21,965 nt of DNA, from positions 1 through 21,965 of the forward strand of contig JAPLUH010000528.1 of assembly GCA_026397675.1 (NCBI GenBank), in the 5' to 3' direction. The notes beneath the pieces are model-generated. The model saw only the letters and a program-made list of their open reading frames with translations, had not been told where the DNA came from and searched no databases. This document shows positions 7,886 through 16,718 of this stretch, piece by piece (the stretch's first letter is position 1; each line of letters opens with the position of its first letter). Both the position numbers and the translations under genes were made by a program. Source of the stretch: Verrucomicrobiota bacterium (GTDB taxonomy: Bacteria > Verrucomicrobiota > Verrucomicrobiia > Limisphaerales > UBA9464).

Positions 7886-10027
7886 ATGAAGACCTTGCTG
7901 TTCGTCTGCACCGGCAACACCTGCCGCAGCCCAATGGCTGCCGCTTTGGCCCGTAAGGCCACGGGGAATTCGTCGGAATGGCAGGTGGTTTCGGCGGGTA
8001 TCAACGCACTGAATGGTCAGGTGGTGAGCCCGCATTCGGTGAGCGCGCTCCGCCAGATGGGGATAGACATCTCGCAGCACCGGGCCCAAATGCTGACCGG
8101 ACGACTGGTCCGCGAAGCGGATTACATTTTTGGTCTTACCCGAGGGCATGTCGAAGGCATCGTTTCACTCTACCCGGAAGCGGCCGAAAAACTCTTCGTC
8201 CTCCGCGAGTTCGAGGAAAACGTCAGCGACCTGGACCTCGACATCCACGACCCCATCGGCGGACCCCTGGAGGGCTACCTCGATTGCCGAGACCAGATCC
8301 ACCATGCCGTCGATGCAGCCGTCCGATTCATCCGTGAAGGCGGAACCGTCCGCCCCACCCTGACCGTGTCTCTCGGCTCAGATCACGCCGGATTCACCCT
8401 CAAGCAGAGCCTGGCCCCGGTTCTTTCCAGGATGGGCCTTCATGTGCTCGACGAGGGGGCCTACGGACCGGAATCTGCCGACTATCCGGACTACGCTCAG
8501 GCGGTGGCCCGCAAGGTGGCATCCGGAGAAGCCGATTTTGGCATTCTCATTTGCTCGACCGGTGTGGGCATCAGCATCGCCGCCAACAAGGTTCCCGGAA
8601 TCCGCGCCGCATTGGTGCACAACATCGAGGGAGCGGCCCTTGCCCGTCAGCACAACGATGCGAATATCCTGTGCCTTGGGGCGCGTTTCGTCTCTCCGGA
8701 GCAGGCCATTCAACTCGTCGAAAATTTCATCCAAACTCCTTTTGAAGGCGGCCGCCACGAGCGCCGCGTGAACAAGATCGAACCAGACATGTCCACATCA
8801 CTCGCCTCCGTTGATCCGCAGATCGCCGAAATCATACGCCATGAACGTTCGCGCCAGCTCGAGAATATCGAGCTCATCGCCAGCGAAAACTTCACCAGCC
8901 CGGCCGTGATGGAGGTTCAGGGCAGCGTTCTCACCAACAAGTATGCCGAGGGCTACCCAGGCAAACGGTGGTACGGGGGCTGCGAGTACGTCGACGAGGC
9001 AGAACTCTTGGCCATCAGCCGCGCCAAGCAACTCTTCGGGGCCGAGCACGCCAACGTGCAGCCTCACTCCGGCTCAGGAGCCAACATGGCCGTGTATTTC
9101 AGCATGCTGAAGCCCGGCGACAAGCTCCTGACCATGGACCTGAGCCACGGCGGCCACCTGACTCATGGCAACAAGGCCAATTTCTCCGGCAAATTCTTCG
9201 AGATCGTCCACTACGGCGTCGGCAAGGACAGTGAACTCATCGACTACGACCAGCTCGCCAGCATGGCCCGCGAGCATCGGCCCAAGATGATCACCGTCGG
9301 TGCTTCGGCCTACTCGCGCCGCATTGATTTTCAACGCATGGGAGAAATCGCCCGAGAAGTCGACGCGATGCTGTTAGCCGACATCGCCCACATTGCCGGC
9401 CTGGTGGCGGCCGGAGTTCACCCGAGCCCGGTGCCGCATGCCGACTTCGTCACCACAACGACCCACAAGACCCTGCGAGGCCCGCGCGGCGGACTCATCC
9501 TGTGCAAGGCTCAGTACGCCAAGGCCATTGACTCGCAGGTATTCCCCGGCATCCAGGGCGGCCCGCTGATGCATGTCATCGCAGCCAAGGCCGTGTGCTT
9601 CCATGAGGCGCTGCAACCCAGCTTCCAGAGCTACCAACAGCAAATTGTCCGCAATGCGGCCGCGCTGTGCGAGGGCATGAAGCGCAACGGCTTCCGAATC
9701 GTCAGTGGTGGCACCGAGAACCACCTCATGCTCGTCGATGTCGGCGCCCGTGGCCTGACCGGCAAGCAGTGCCAGTTAGCCCTCGATGTCGCCGGGATCA
9801 CGACCAATAAGAACACCATCCCCTTCGAAACCCGATCCCCCTTTGAGGGCAGCGGTGTGCGATTGGGAACCCCAGCAGTCACCACCCGTGGCATGTGTGA
9901 ACCGGAGATGCTGGCCGTGGCCGACATGATCAGCGAGGTGCTTCTAGATATCACCAATCCGGCCACCGCGGCGAAGGTGCTTGATCGCGTGAAGGCGCTG
10001 ACGGCCCGTTTCCCCCTGCCCTACTGA
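7886..10027 (+). CDS. Triple fusion: YwlE-like phosphatase - ribose-5-phosphate isomerase B - serine hydroxymethyltransferase
   Basis: One uninterrupted 713-residue frame with three complete enzyme domains. Residues 1-152 are a low-molecular-weight protein phosphatase with P-loop V-C-T-G-N-T-C-R-S-P (Cys8, Arg14) and general acid Asp122 in D-P-I-G-G. Residues about 158-298 are RpiB (ribose-5-phosphate/ribulose-5-phosphate isomerase), with G-S-D-H-A-G (164-169), D-Y-P-D-Y-A (199-204), catalytic-type Cys223 in C-S-T-G-V-G, H-N-D-A-N (256-260) and G-G-R-H-E-R-R-V. Residues 302-713 (412 residues, normal GlyA length) are SHMT, with I-E-L-I-A-S-E-N-F and PLP Lys528 in T-H-K-T-L-R-G-P-R-G-G; it interconverts serine and glycine and supplies methylene-tetrahydrofolate. 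Only E-P-D separates the RpiB end from a Met at 8789-8791 where GlyA would normally start. No Shine-Dalgarno is evident there, but internal initiation cannot be excluded. A point loss of a stop codon or a sequencing error is the alternative to a fixed fusion. Confidence 0.92.
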   Translation: MKTLLFVCTGNTCRSPMAAALARKATGNSSEWQVVSAGINALNGQVVSPHSVSALRQMGIDISQHRAQMLTGRLVREADYIFGLTRGHVEGIVSLYPEAAEKLFVLREFEENVSDLDLDIHDPIGGPLEGYLDCRDQIHHAVDAAVRFIREGGTVRPTLTVSLGSDHAGFTLKQSLAPVLSRMGLHVLDEGAYGPESADYPDYAQAVARKVASGEADFGILICSTGVGISIAANKVPGIRAALVHNIEGAALARQHNDANILCLGARFVSPEQAIQLVENFIQTPFEGGRHERRVNKIEPDMSTSLASVDPQIAEIIRHERSRQLENIELIASENFTSPAVMEVQGSVLTNKYAEGYPGKRWYGGCEYVDEAELLAISRAKQLFGAEHANVQPHSGSGANMAVYFSMLKPGDKLLTMDLSHGGHLTHGNKANFSGKFFEIVHYGVGKDSELIDYDQLASMAREHRPKMITVGASAYSRRIDFQRMGEIAREVDAMLLADIAHIAGLVAAGVHPSPVPHADFVTTTTHKTLRGPRGGLILCKAQYAKAIDSQVFPGIQGGPLMHVIAAKAVCFHEALQPSFQSYQQQIVRNAAALCEGMKRNGFRIVSGGTENHLMLVDVGARGLTGKQCQLALDVAGITTNKNTIPFETRSPFEGSGVRLGTPAVTTRGMCEPEMLAVADMISEVLLDITNPATAAKVLDRVKALTARFPLPY

Positions 10028-10043
10028 AACTCGGGTTCTCTGG

Positions 10044-10076
10044 GTGCGGTCCTCAATTCTCTTTAGGACCGCGCTT
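10044..10076 (+). terminator. Hairpin downstream of the fusion gene, weak terminator candidate
   Basis: GCGGTCCT (10046-10053) and AGGACCGC (10065-10072) form a perfect 8-bp stem with an 11-nt loop, extendable by a wobble and a G-C pair. It starts 16 nt after the stop codon. Only CGCTT follows rather than a T tract, so it may stabilise the mRNA 3' end instead of terminating. The rest of the 220-bp gap to 10247 shows nothing I can name. Confidence 0.45.
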
Positions 10077-10247
10077 GGGCTCGCCGTGAAACGCGGAGGA
10101 GGATAAGGCTTTTGCACTGTGCCCGAGGGAAGGGGTTGTTTGCTCCCAAAGGCTTGGTTCGGCCCTTTTCCGCTGCCGCTCAGTGGGCGGTTCTGACCAG
10201 ACCTTTCCGGGTGACCAACCCATGGAGCGGAGGTTAGAGTCCAGTCC

Positions 10248-13200
10248 ATGATGAACGCCGCCCCCAGACCCGGTGGCACGCTCGATGAGCTCGCCAACTT
10301 GGCAGCTCAGGTCAGCGTTGCTCCGGCGGCCTTAGTGGTGCTGGAAGAGGGCCTGAGCTGGATCCCTGCCGGACATACCGGATGCTCTCCGGACTTCATT
10401 GAAGCCATTCTGCCGGTCATCTCCCGCATCGCAGTCAACATCCACGACTGGATCGAACTGCGCGATGCCCAGACCCAATTGCCGGAGGGATGGCGCTGGC
10501 TTTCATGTCTTCCGATACGACTCCCCTCTGGCGCCTTGGCCGGCGTGATCGCAGTGCTGGATCGGTCGCCGCGACGACTCAATCCCGGCCAGCGGGCGGG
10601 CCTTCAGACGGTCGCTCGCCAAGTCCTGGTTCATCTGGAGCTTCGGCGACAGGCCACCGACCTCGCTGCCACCACCGAGCAGCACCGCCAAACGGAGACA
10701 CGCCTCCGTGACAACGAGGCCTACTTCCAGGCCTTGGTAGAATCGCTGCCCCAAAACATCTTCCGTAAAGATCTCAACGGCCGCTTCACCTTCGTGAACG
10801 GGGCCTTCTGTCGAACGGTCAAACGGCACAAGAGCCAACTCATCGGCGTCACGGACTTTGATCTGTTTCCGGAGGAGTTATCTCGCCGCTACGTTGAGGA
10901 TGACCGCCTGGTCATTAGCACCGGCAACGCTCTGGAGAAGACCGAAGTCAATGTCACTCCCGATGGTCAACGCCATTGGTTCCATGTCATCAAGACCCTG
11001 CTCCTCGATGCGAGCGGCCAACCCGTGGGCCTTCAGGGGAGTTTTTGGGAAGTCACCCAAGAAAAACGGATCGAGGAGCAGTTGGCCCAAGAACGTGATC
11101 TGCTGCATGCGCTGCTCGAACACGCGCCGGATGCCATCTACTTCAAAGACCTCGATTCTCGAATCACCCGAGCCAGCCGTGCGCTGGCCCACCGAGTAGG
11201 TTTCTCAGACCCGAAGCAATTGATCGGGAAGACGGACCATGACTTCTTTGAGCGCCAGTACGCCGATGCCGCCCGATCGGACGAACTGGCGATCATCCAG
11301 ACCGGCCAACCCATCCTGGGTCGCCTAGAAAAGGAGAGTCTGACAAATGGTCAGGTCCGTTGGGCTCTGACGAGCAAGATGCCCTTGCAGTCTCCGGACG
11401 GACAAATCGTGGGCACCTTTGGACTTTCCAGGGACATCACGGAACTGCAGACCGCGCGCGAACAACTCGAACGCACCGAGGCCAATTACCGCGGCTTGGT
11501 TCAGAACGCCGTCGACGGCATCTTCCAGACCACGCCCGATGGACGGTATCTCAACGCCAATCTCGCGCTGGCCAAGATGTACGGTTTCGACACGGTCGAC
11601 GAACTCATGGCCAGTCGAACCGACATCGAGCACCAACTCTATGTCGATCCGAAGCAGCGCGACCGCTTCGAAGAACTCCTTAACCGCAACGACAAGATCG
11701 ACCACTTCGACAGTGAGGTCTATCGCAAGAACGGCCGGAAGATTTGGATTAGCGAAAATGCCCGCGCCGTCCGGGATCCTTCCTCAGGAAAGCTCCTGTA
11801 CTACGAGGGCACAGTCGAAGACATCACCGCCCGCAAGCAGGCCGAAAAGGATTTGAACGAAGCCAATGCGGCGCTGGCGGCGGCCCGCGACGTAGCCATC
11901 GAATCGGCACGCGCCAAATCCCAGTTCCTGGCGAACACCTCGCATGAGATCCGCACCCCGATGAATGGCATCATCGGCTTCGCCCGCCTGCTTCTCGACA
12001 CGCCGCTCAACCCAGAGCAACGCGAGCATGCGGACACCGTCCTGCACAGCGCCCAGAACTTACTCAAGGTGCTCAATGACATCCTCTACTTCTCCAAGAT
12101 CGAGAGTGGCAAGCTGGCCTTCGAGAACATCGAGTTCGACCTGAGACCCATCGTTGAGGACACCGTCGAATTGCTGGTCGAGATCGCTCAGGCCAAGGGA
12201 GTCGAAGTGGCCACCCGGATCGATCATCAGTTGCCCGCTATGCTCCGGGGAGACCCGGGACGCATTCGGCAGGTACTCACCAATCTCCTTGGTAACGCCA
12301 TCAAGTTCACCCAGAAGGGAGAAGTCACCGTTGTCATCGAGGTTCTGGAGATCCAGGGAGACCGCTGTCGAATTGCCTGCCGGGTTAGAGATACTGGGAT
12401 TGGCATAGAACCGGCCGCCCTCGGAAGAATCTTCCAAGAATTCACCCAGGCCGACGGTTCGACCACCCGGCGCTTCGGCGGCACCGGCCTGGGCCTGTCG
12501 ATCTCCCGCGAGCTGGCCCGCCGGATGGGTGGCGACATCGAAGTGAGCAGTGAGCCAGGCCATGGTTCGACCTTCACCATGACCGGGGTCTTCGAGATCG
12601 TCACTCACGCCACCTCAGTACCCACTCTATACCCCCTTAAACTGCTCATTGCCGATTCCCATGCGGCCACCTGCGAGTCGTTTGAGCATAAACTCAGCCG
12701 CAGTGGAGCCTTAGTCACCCAAGTGCACACGGCTGCCGCGGCCATTGATACGCTGCGACAGGCAGCCGAGTCCGGGCACCCGTTTGATGCTGCGTTCATC
12801 GCCCTGCAATTACCGGACATGGACGGCCTCACGGTGGCCCACGAGGTGCACTGCATCGCTGCCATCGCATCCGTGCGGATCATCCTGGTAGCGGCGGTTT
12901 CCCAGCGCCCGGATCCGAATTTGTTGCGGACGGTGGGAATCGCCGGTCACCTGGTCAAACCCTTCAAACAGTCCCGACTGCGGGAGGCGCTCCGGGCGCT
13001 GGCCGCCGGAGAAAGCCTGCTCAGCGGCCCCAGTCCGGCCGATTCCATTTCCAGGACCAACACTCCGACGGGCCGATCACTGAGATTGCTGCTGGCCGAA
13101 GACAATCTCGTGAACCAGAAGTTGGCTGTCACCCAACTCCGACGCCTCGGACACAGCGTCGCCGTCGCCTCCAATGGACGCGAGACGCTGCTAGCCTTGC

Positions 13201-13898
13201 AACGGTCCCCCTTCGATGCGGTCTTCCTCGACTGTCAAATGCCCGAACTCGACGGCTACGAGACGGCCCGCGAGATCCGTCGACTGGAGGCCGACCGAAA
13301 GTTGGGGAACCGGCCCCCCACCTTCTTGATCGCCCTCACAGCCAATGCCATGGCGGGTGACCGAGAGAAATGCCTGGCGGCCGGCATGGATGAATTTCTT
13401 ACCAAGCCGCTCGATCTCGACCAACTGCCGAGCGTCCTCAACCGGGCTGTTGGGGCTCCGTCACTGCTGCCGACAGAGACTCCATCACCGATCTCAACCC
13501 TCGCGAGACCGATCTCACAAACCTCGGAGGCGTCGCGCCCGGACTCGATGCCCATTCTCGATGCCTCCCTGTTGGATTCCTTGCGAACCCTTCGCTTCGA
13601 TGGAGAACCCGACCCAGTCATCGAGATCATCGATCTATTCCTGCGCGACACGCCCTCACGCCTGGAGGAGGCAATTGCCTCCTTCCATCGGCGGAATGCC
13701 ACTGGAGTACAGGAGGCCGCACATACCCTGAAAGGCAGCGCGAACAATTTGGGAGCCCGTCGACTGGGATCCGCTGCTGGACGCCTGGAAAACCAGGCAT
13801 CCACAGGCCGATGGGACCTCATCGATGAACTCCTCCGAGCCGCCACGACGGAACTCCAGTTACTCATCCCGGAGCTGGAGCGTCAGCGTTCCCACTGA
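10248..13898 (+). CDS. Hybrid sensor histidine kinase (GAF-PAS3-HisKA-HATPase-REC-REC-HPt)
   Basis: Multi-step phosphorelay kinase of 1216 residues with no membrane segment or signal peptide, so probably cytoplasmic; the signal is unknown. Domains: a divergent GAF-like region (about 10-135); three PAS domains starting near 156, 284 and 410; HisKA with S-H-E-I-R-T-P-M-N-G (phosphoacceptor His566); HATPase with N-box L-T-N-L-L-G-N-A-I-K-F and G boxes D-T-G-I-G-I and G-G-T-G-L-G-L-S-I (about 665-785). A first receiver (about 796-915) has Ala852 where Asp is expected. A second receiver (about 943-1065) is intact with Asp995 and K-P-L. A C-terminal HPt carries H-T-L-K-G-S-A-N (His1159). The expected relay is His566 to Asp995 to His1159 and then to an unlinked regulator. 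ATG codons at 10248 and 10251 are both possible starts. No response-regulator gene lies beside it. Confidence 0.95.
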   Translation: MMNAAPRPGGTLDELANLAAQVSVAPAALVVLEEGLSWIPAGHTGCSPDFIEAILPVISRIAVNIHDWIELRDAQTQLPEGWRWLSCLPIRLPSGALAGVIAVLDRSPRRLNPGQRAGLQTVARQVLVHLELRRQATDLAATTEQHRQTETRLRDNEAYFQALVESLPQNIFRKDLNGRFTFVNGAFCRTVKRHKSQLIGVTDFDLFPEELSRRYVEDDRLVISTGNALEKTEVNVTPDGQRHWFHVIKTLLLDASGQPVGLQGSFWEVTQEKRIEEQLAQERDLLHALLEHAPDAIYFKDLDSRITRASRALAHRVGFSDPKQLIGKTDHDFFERQYADAARSDELAIIQTGQPILGRLEKESLTNGQVRWALTSKMPLQSPDGQIVGTFGLSRDITELQTAREQLERTEANYRGLVQNAVDGIFQTTPDGRYLNANLALAKMYGFDTVDELMASRTDIEHQLYVDPKQRDRFEELLNRNDKIDHFDSEVYRKNGRKIWISENARAVRDPSSGKLLYYEGTVEDITARKQAEKDLNEANAALAAARDVAIESARAKSQFLANTSHEIRTPMNGIIGFARLLLDTPLNPEQREHADTVLHSAQNLLKVLNDILYFSKIESGKLAFENIEFDLRPIVEDTVELLVEIAQAKGVEVATRIDHQLPAMLRGDPGRIRQVLTNLLGNAIKFTQKGEVTVVIEVLEIQGDRCRIACRVRDTGIGIEPAALGRIFQEFTQADGSTTRRFGGTGLGLSISRELARRMGGDIEVSSEPGHGSTFTMTGVFEIVTHATSVPTLYPLKLLIADSHAATCESFEHKLSRSGALVTQVHTAAAAIDTLRQAAESGHPFDAAFIALQLPDMDGLTVAHEVHCIAAIASVRIILVAAVSQRPDPNLLRTVGIAGHLVKPFKQSRLREALRALAAGESLLSGPSPADSISRTNTPTGRSLRLLLAEDNLVNQKLAVTQLRRLGHSVAVASNGRETLLALQRSPFDAVFLDCQMPELDGYETAREIRRLEADRKLGNRPPTFLIALTANAMAGDREKCLAAGMDEFLTKPLDLDQLPSVLNRAVGAPSLLPTETPSPISTLARPISQTSEASRPDSMPILDASLLDSLRTLRFDGEPDPVIEIIDLFLRDTPSRLEEAIASFHRRNATGVQEAAHTLKGSANNLGARRLGSAAGRLENQASTGRWDLIDELLRAATTELQLLIPELERQRSH

Positions 13899-13937
13899 AA
13901 TTCACTTCTAAGAGAAGCTCGATCACCGACCGCACGC

Positions 13938-15227
13938 TCACTTCATCATCGACTCGATCTCCTCAGCCTCGATGGGGATGTCGGCCATCAAATCGACCGG
14001 TCCATTTTCCGTGATAATGACATCGTTCTCCAGACGCACTGCGAGGTCTTCTTCCGGAATGTAAATGGCGGGTTCCACCGTCATCACCCAACCAACGGCG
14101 AAGGGCTGATTCATGTGCCCTAAATCATGAACATCCAAGCCGATCGGATGCCCATTGCCGTGCATGAACCACTTTTTGACCGGCTTCTTCGAGGGATCGG
14201 TGACTTTGACCTTCAGATCCTTCGGTTTCAACAAACCCAAACCGACACATTCCTCGGCGACTAGATCCTCCGCTTCCGCCTGCCATTGGCTCCATCGCTT
14301 ACCCGGGGTTAGTCCGGCGATGGAGGCTCGCAACACTCGAAGCACCGCGTTATAGACCTGCCGTTGTCGCCGTGTGAACCGCCCGTTGACGGGAATGGTG
14401 CGTGTGAGGTCCGAGTTGTAATTGGCGTAACTGGCCGCCACGTCGAGCAACAACACATCCCCACTGCGACAAACCTGATCGTTTTCGAGGTAGTGCAGCA
14501 CGCACGAGTTCTTGCCCGCACCGATGATCGGATTGTAGGCAAAGCCGCCGCGGCGACGGATGAATTCATGGGCGAATTCCGCCTCCACATCGCACTCGTT
14601 GACGCCCGGCTCCACGAAGCGACACACCCGCTCGAACCCCGCCTTCGTGATGGAGCAGGCGTGGCGGATGAGGTCGACCTCCAGCGGATCCTTCACCACC
14701 CGGAGCGTATGGAGCAGTGGTGCCACACGACGAAAATCATGCAGCGGGTATCGGGAACGCAGGTCGCGGATGAAGCGCACATCCCGCGACTCGACCTCCA
14801 CCACGGCGCGCTTGTGCTCGTTGGTATTGAGCCAGACCGACTGAGCCTCGCACATCAACCGATGAAGAATCCGTGGAAAGTCCGACGTCCAATGCACCGA
14901 TCGAATGCCCGAGACCTCCATGGCCTGAGGCTTGGTCAACTTGTGCCCTTCCCAAATGGCGATGAGTTCGCTGGTCTCACGCAAGAACAGCATCTCCCGC
15001 ATGCGCTCGTCCTCAGCGGACGGAAAGAGCACCAAGATGGATTCTTCCTGTTCGATGCCGCTGAGGTAGAAGAGGTCGGTGTTGGGCACCATCCTCAATG
15101 TTCCGTCGGCATTGGTGGGAAGAACGTCATTCGCATTGAGAATGACCATGGCCCCAGGTGGGAGCAGCGCGCGAAGTCGCTTTCGGTTCTGGGCAAACAA
15201 GGCGGACGGGATCGGAGCGTGTCTCAC
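13938..15227 (-). CDS. pepP: Aminopeptidase P family (M24) metallopeptidase
   Basis: Cytoplasmic Xaa-Pro aminopeptidase, which removes an N-terminal residue preceding proline. An N-terminal creatinase-like domain (about 1-170, including T-D-L-F-Y-L-S-G) precedes the pita-bread catalytic domain. The five dinuclear metal ligands are all visible: Asp262 (L-L-L-D-V-A-A), Asp273 (Y-N-S-D-L-T-R-T), His360 (M-H-G-N-G-H-P-I-G-L-D-V-H-D), Glu385 (T-V-E-P-A-I-Y) and Glu400 (R-L-E-N-D-V). The 429 residues match PepP-like proteins. The start is an ATG at 15227. It is the last gene of a leftward series after dapB and folK (60-nt gap) and converges with the hybrid kinase gene. The symbol is by family; PepP versus PepQ-like specificity is not settled, although the N-terminal domain favours PepP. 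Confidence 0.92.
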   Translation of the reverse strand: MRHAPIPSALFAQNRKRLRALLPPGAMVILNANDVLPTNADGTLRMVPNTDLFYLSGIEQEESILVLFPSAEDERMREMLFLRETSELIAIWEGHKLTKPQAMEVSGIRSVHWTSDFPRILHRLMCEAQSVWLNTNEHKRAVVEVESRDVRFIRDLRSRYPLHDFRRVAPLLHTLRVVKDPLEVDLIRHACSITKAGFERVCRFVEPGVNECDVEAEFAHEFIRRRGGFAYNPIIGAGKNSCVLHYLENDQVCRSGDVLLLDVAASYANYNSDLTRTIPVNGRFTRRQRQVYNAVLRVLRASIAGLTPGKRWSQWQAEAEDLVAEECVGLGLLKPKDLKVKVTDPSKKPVKKWFMHGNGHPIGLDVHDLGHMNQPFAVGWVMTVEPAIYIPEEDLAVRLENDVIITENGPVDLMADIPIEAEEIESMMK

Positions 15228-15287
15228 GACCTAGAGATTCTCCGGGCGTGCTGCCCCGTCAACCCTCTGATGTTCCCCTTCCCGAAC

Positions 15288-15809
15288 TTAGGGTGACCGT
15301 GCACTCGTGCAGACTCCCAGTAGAGCGTCCGGAGGGAGGTGTTGAAGCGATTGAGTGATCGAAGATTCCTCACCAGAAAAACGGTAGTCAGGCTCCAATT
15401 CTGCCAGGGGTTGCAACACAAACCGACGCACCTGGGCCCGGGGGTGTGGCAAGATCAGTTGTGGCGTGTCGCGGGTTTCACCATCCCAGGCGATCAGGTC
15501 TAAATCGAGGGGCCGAGATTCGTTGTGCACCACTTTCGGACGACGCCCAGCCTCGACCTCCACAGATTGAAGAAACGCCAACAGCGACTCCGGAGTTTCT
15601 CCGTCTTTAGGAACCAAGATCGCCACCGCATTAGTGAAGATCGGTGAACCCGGTGGACAGTCTACCGGGGTGCTGGTCCACAGCGAGGAACGCCGCAGAG
15701 GCCTGCTCGAACGGTCTTCCAGACGATCCATCGCCCACCGGATCAGGGACTCCGAGTCTCCAAGGTTTGAACCCAAGGCGACGACAACCTGTACCGGGCG
15801 GGGATCCAT
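15288..15809 (-). CDS. folK: 2-amino-4-hydroxy-6-hydroxymethyldihydropteridine diphosphokinase (HPPK)
   Basis: Transfers pyrophosphate from ATP to 6-hydroxymethyl-7,8-dihydropterin in folate synthesis. The frame extends upstream to 15905, but homology begins at the ATG at 15809 (M-D-P-R-P-V-Q-V-V-V-A-L-G-S-N-L-G-D), giving 173 residues, a normal HPPK length. Signature blocks are A-L-G-S-N-L-G-D (11-18), R-P-L-D-L-D-L-I with the metal-binding Asp pair (102 and 104), and P-H-P-R-A-Q-V-R-R-F-V-L-Q-P-L-A-E-L (121-138). It lies 35 nt downstream of dapB on the same strand, so cotranscription is likely. Folate is the cofactor of the SHMT domain encoded elsewhere in the window, but the two loci are not adjacent. 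Confidence 0.94.
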   Translation of the reverse strand: MDPRPVQVVVALGSNLGDSESLIRWAMDRLEDRSSRPLRRSSLWTSTPVDCPPGSPIFTNAVAILVPKDGETPESLLAFLQSVEVEAGRRPKVVHNESRPLDLDLIAWDGETRDTPQLILPHPRAQVRRFVLQPLAELEPDYRFSGEESSITQSLQHLPPDALLGVCTSARSP

Positions 15810-15844
15810 ACAACGCGACAAAACGATGGCTGGGACGAATCGGC

Positions 15845-16579
15845 TCAGTGCAAGCCCAGCACGTCTTGCATGCTGTAAATACCTGGGGCCTTGCCGACCA
15901 CCCACGCCGATGCCCGAAGTGCTCCCTGAGCAAACGTGTCGCGACTGCTGGCCTTATGGGTGAGCTCCACCCGCTCCCCCACCGCGGCAAAGAGGACGGT
16001 ATGATCTCCCACCACATCTCCACCGCGCACCGCATGGATGCCGATTTCTGAGGGCGTGCGTGCGCCCACGATGCCGTGCCGACCGTGGCGCAGCGCCTCC
16101 TCCAACTGAACCTTGCGAACATCGCCCAGAATTTCCAACAAGGTGGTCGCCGTCCCGCTGGGCGCGTCCTTCTTGAGTCGGTGATGGGTCTCGATCACTT
16201 CGAGATCGAAAGAAGGCCCGAGAATTTCGGCAGCCTTTCGCGTGAGCCAGAAGAGGGTGTTCACCCCGGTCGAGTAGTTCGAGGCCCAGACCATCGGAAT
16301 CTGAGTCGCAGCCGACCGGATGGCCGCCTTCTCCGCCTCGCTGTGACCCGTGGTGCCAATGACCAAGGCCTTTCCGTGGGCCGCACACAAGGCAGCCACC
16401 TGAGCGGTGGCGTCATGGTGCGTGAAGTCGATGACCGCATCGGCCTGCGGGAGAACCGCTGCCAGATCATCGCCGACATCCAGCCCAGCAACGACCTGCA
16501 ATTGCGGATGATCCTTGGCACACGATAGCAGTGCCTGACCCATCCGCCCCTTGGAACCCGTGATGATGATGCGCGTCAC
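15845..16579 (-). CDS. dapB: 4-hydroxy-tetrahydrodipicolinate reductase
   Basis: NAD(P)H-dependent reductase of the diaminopimelate/lysine pathway, supplying lysine and the peptidoglycan cross-linking residue. The chosen start is GTG at 16579, giving 244 residues. An AGGA at 16588-16591 (minus strand) sits 8 nt upstream, and the sequence then enters the Rossmann motif T-R-I-I-I-T-G-S-K-G-R-M-G directly. A longer frame from a TTG at 16615 has no support. Further signatures are V-I-G-T-T-G-H, A-S-N-Y-S-T-G-V-N and the catalytic block E-T-H-H-R-L-K-K-D-A-P-S-G-T-A. It is slightly shorter than E. coli DapB (273). It is the first gene of the leftward dapB-folK-pepP series and is divergent from the membrane protein at 16719. 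Confidence 0.95.
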   Translation of the reverse strand: MTRIIITGSKGRMGQALLSCAKDHPQLQVVAGLDVGDDLAAVLPQADAVIDFTHHDATAQVAALCAAHGKALVIGTTGHSEAEKAAIRSAATQIPMVWASNYSTGVNTLFWLTRKAAEILGPSFDLEVIETHHRLKKDAPSGTATTLLEILGDVRKVQLEEALRHGRHGIVGARTPSEIGIHAVRGGDVVGDHTVLFAAVGERVELTHKASSRDTFAQGALRASAWVVGKAPGIYSMQDVLGLH

Positions 16580-16587
16580 GGATAGAA

Positions 16588-16591
16588 TCCT
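16588..16591 (-). promoter_or_regulatory. Ribosome binding site deciding the dapB start
   Basis: AGGA on the minus strand with an 8-nt spacer to the GTG at 16579. It supports the GTG over the upstream TTG at 16615. Confidence 0.65.
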
Positions 16592-16681
16592 ACTGCGATG
16601 TCTCCCGGCGAACAAGACAGCCGATGCTCACCCAGTTGACTCAAACTAGTTCAATACCGGGCGGAGGATCGCTTCCGGTGG

Positions 16682-16699
16682 CCAGAAACCGCGTTCTGG
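16682..16699. promoter_or_regulatory. Inverted repeat in the dapB / membrane-protein divergent region
   Basis: CCAGAA (16682-16687) and TTCTGG (16694-16699) form a perfect 6-bp inverted repeat with a 6-nt centre, ending 19 nt before the ATG at 16719. An operator or a leader hairpin is possible; no recognised regulator site matches, and the repeat is short. Confidence 0.25.
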
Positions 16700-16718
16700 T
16701 GTTCTCTGGTCCGACTGC

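Noticed and set aside
13905..13917. CTTCT-AAG-AGAAG hairpin between the hybrid kinase and aminopeptidase genes as a bidirectional terminator
   Set aside because: Only 5 bp with a 3-nt loop and no T run on either strand.
14364..15296. 310-codon open frame on the plus strand
   Set aside because: It lies opposite the aminopeptidase P gene, which has all five metal ligands; the plus-strand translation has no recognisable domain and reflects GC-rich codon shadowing.
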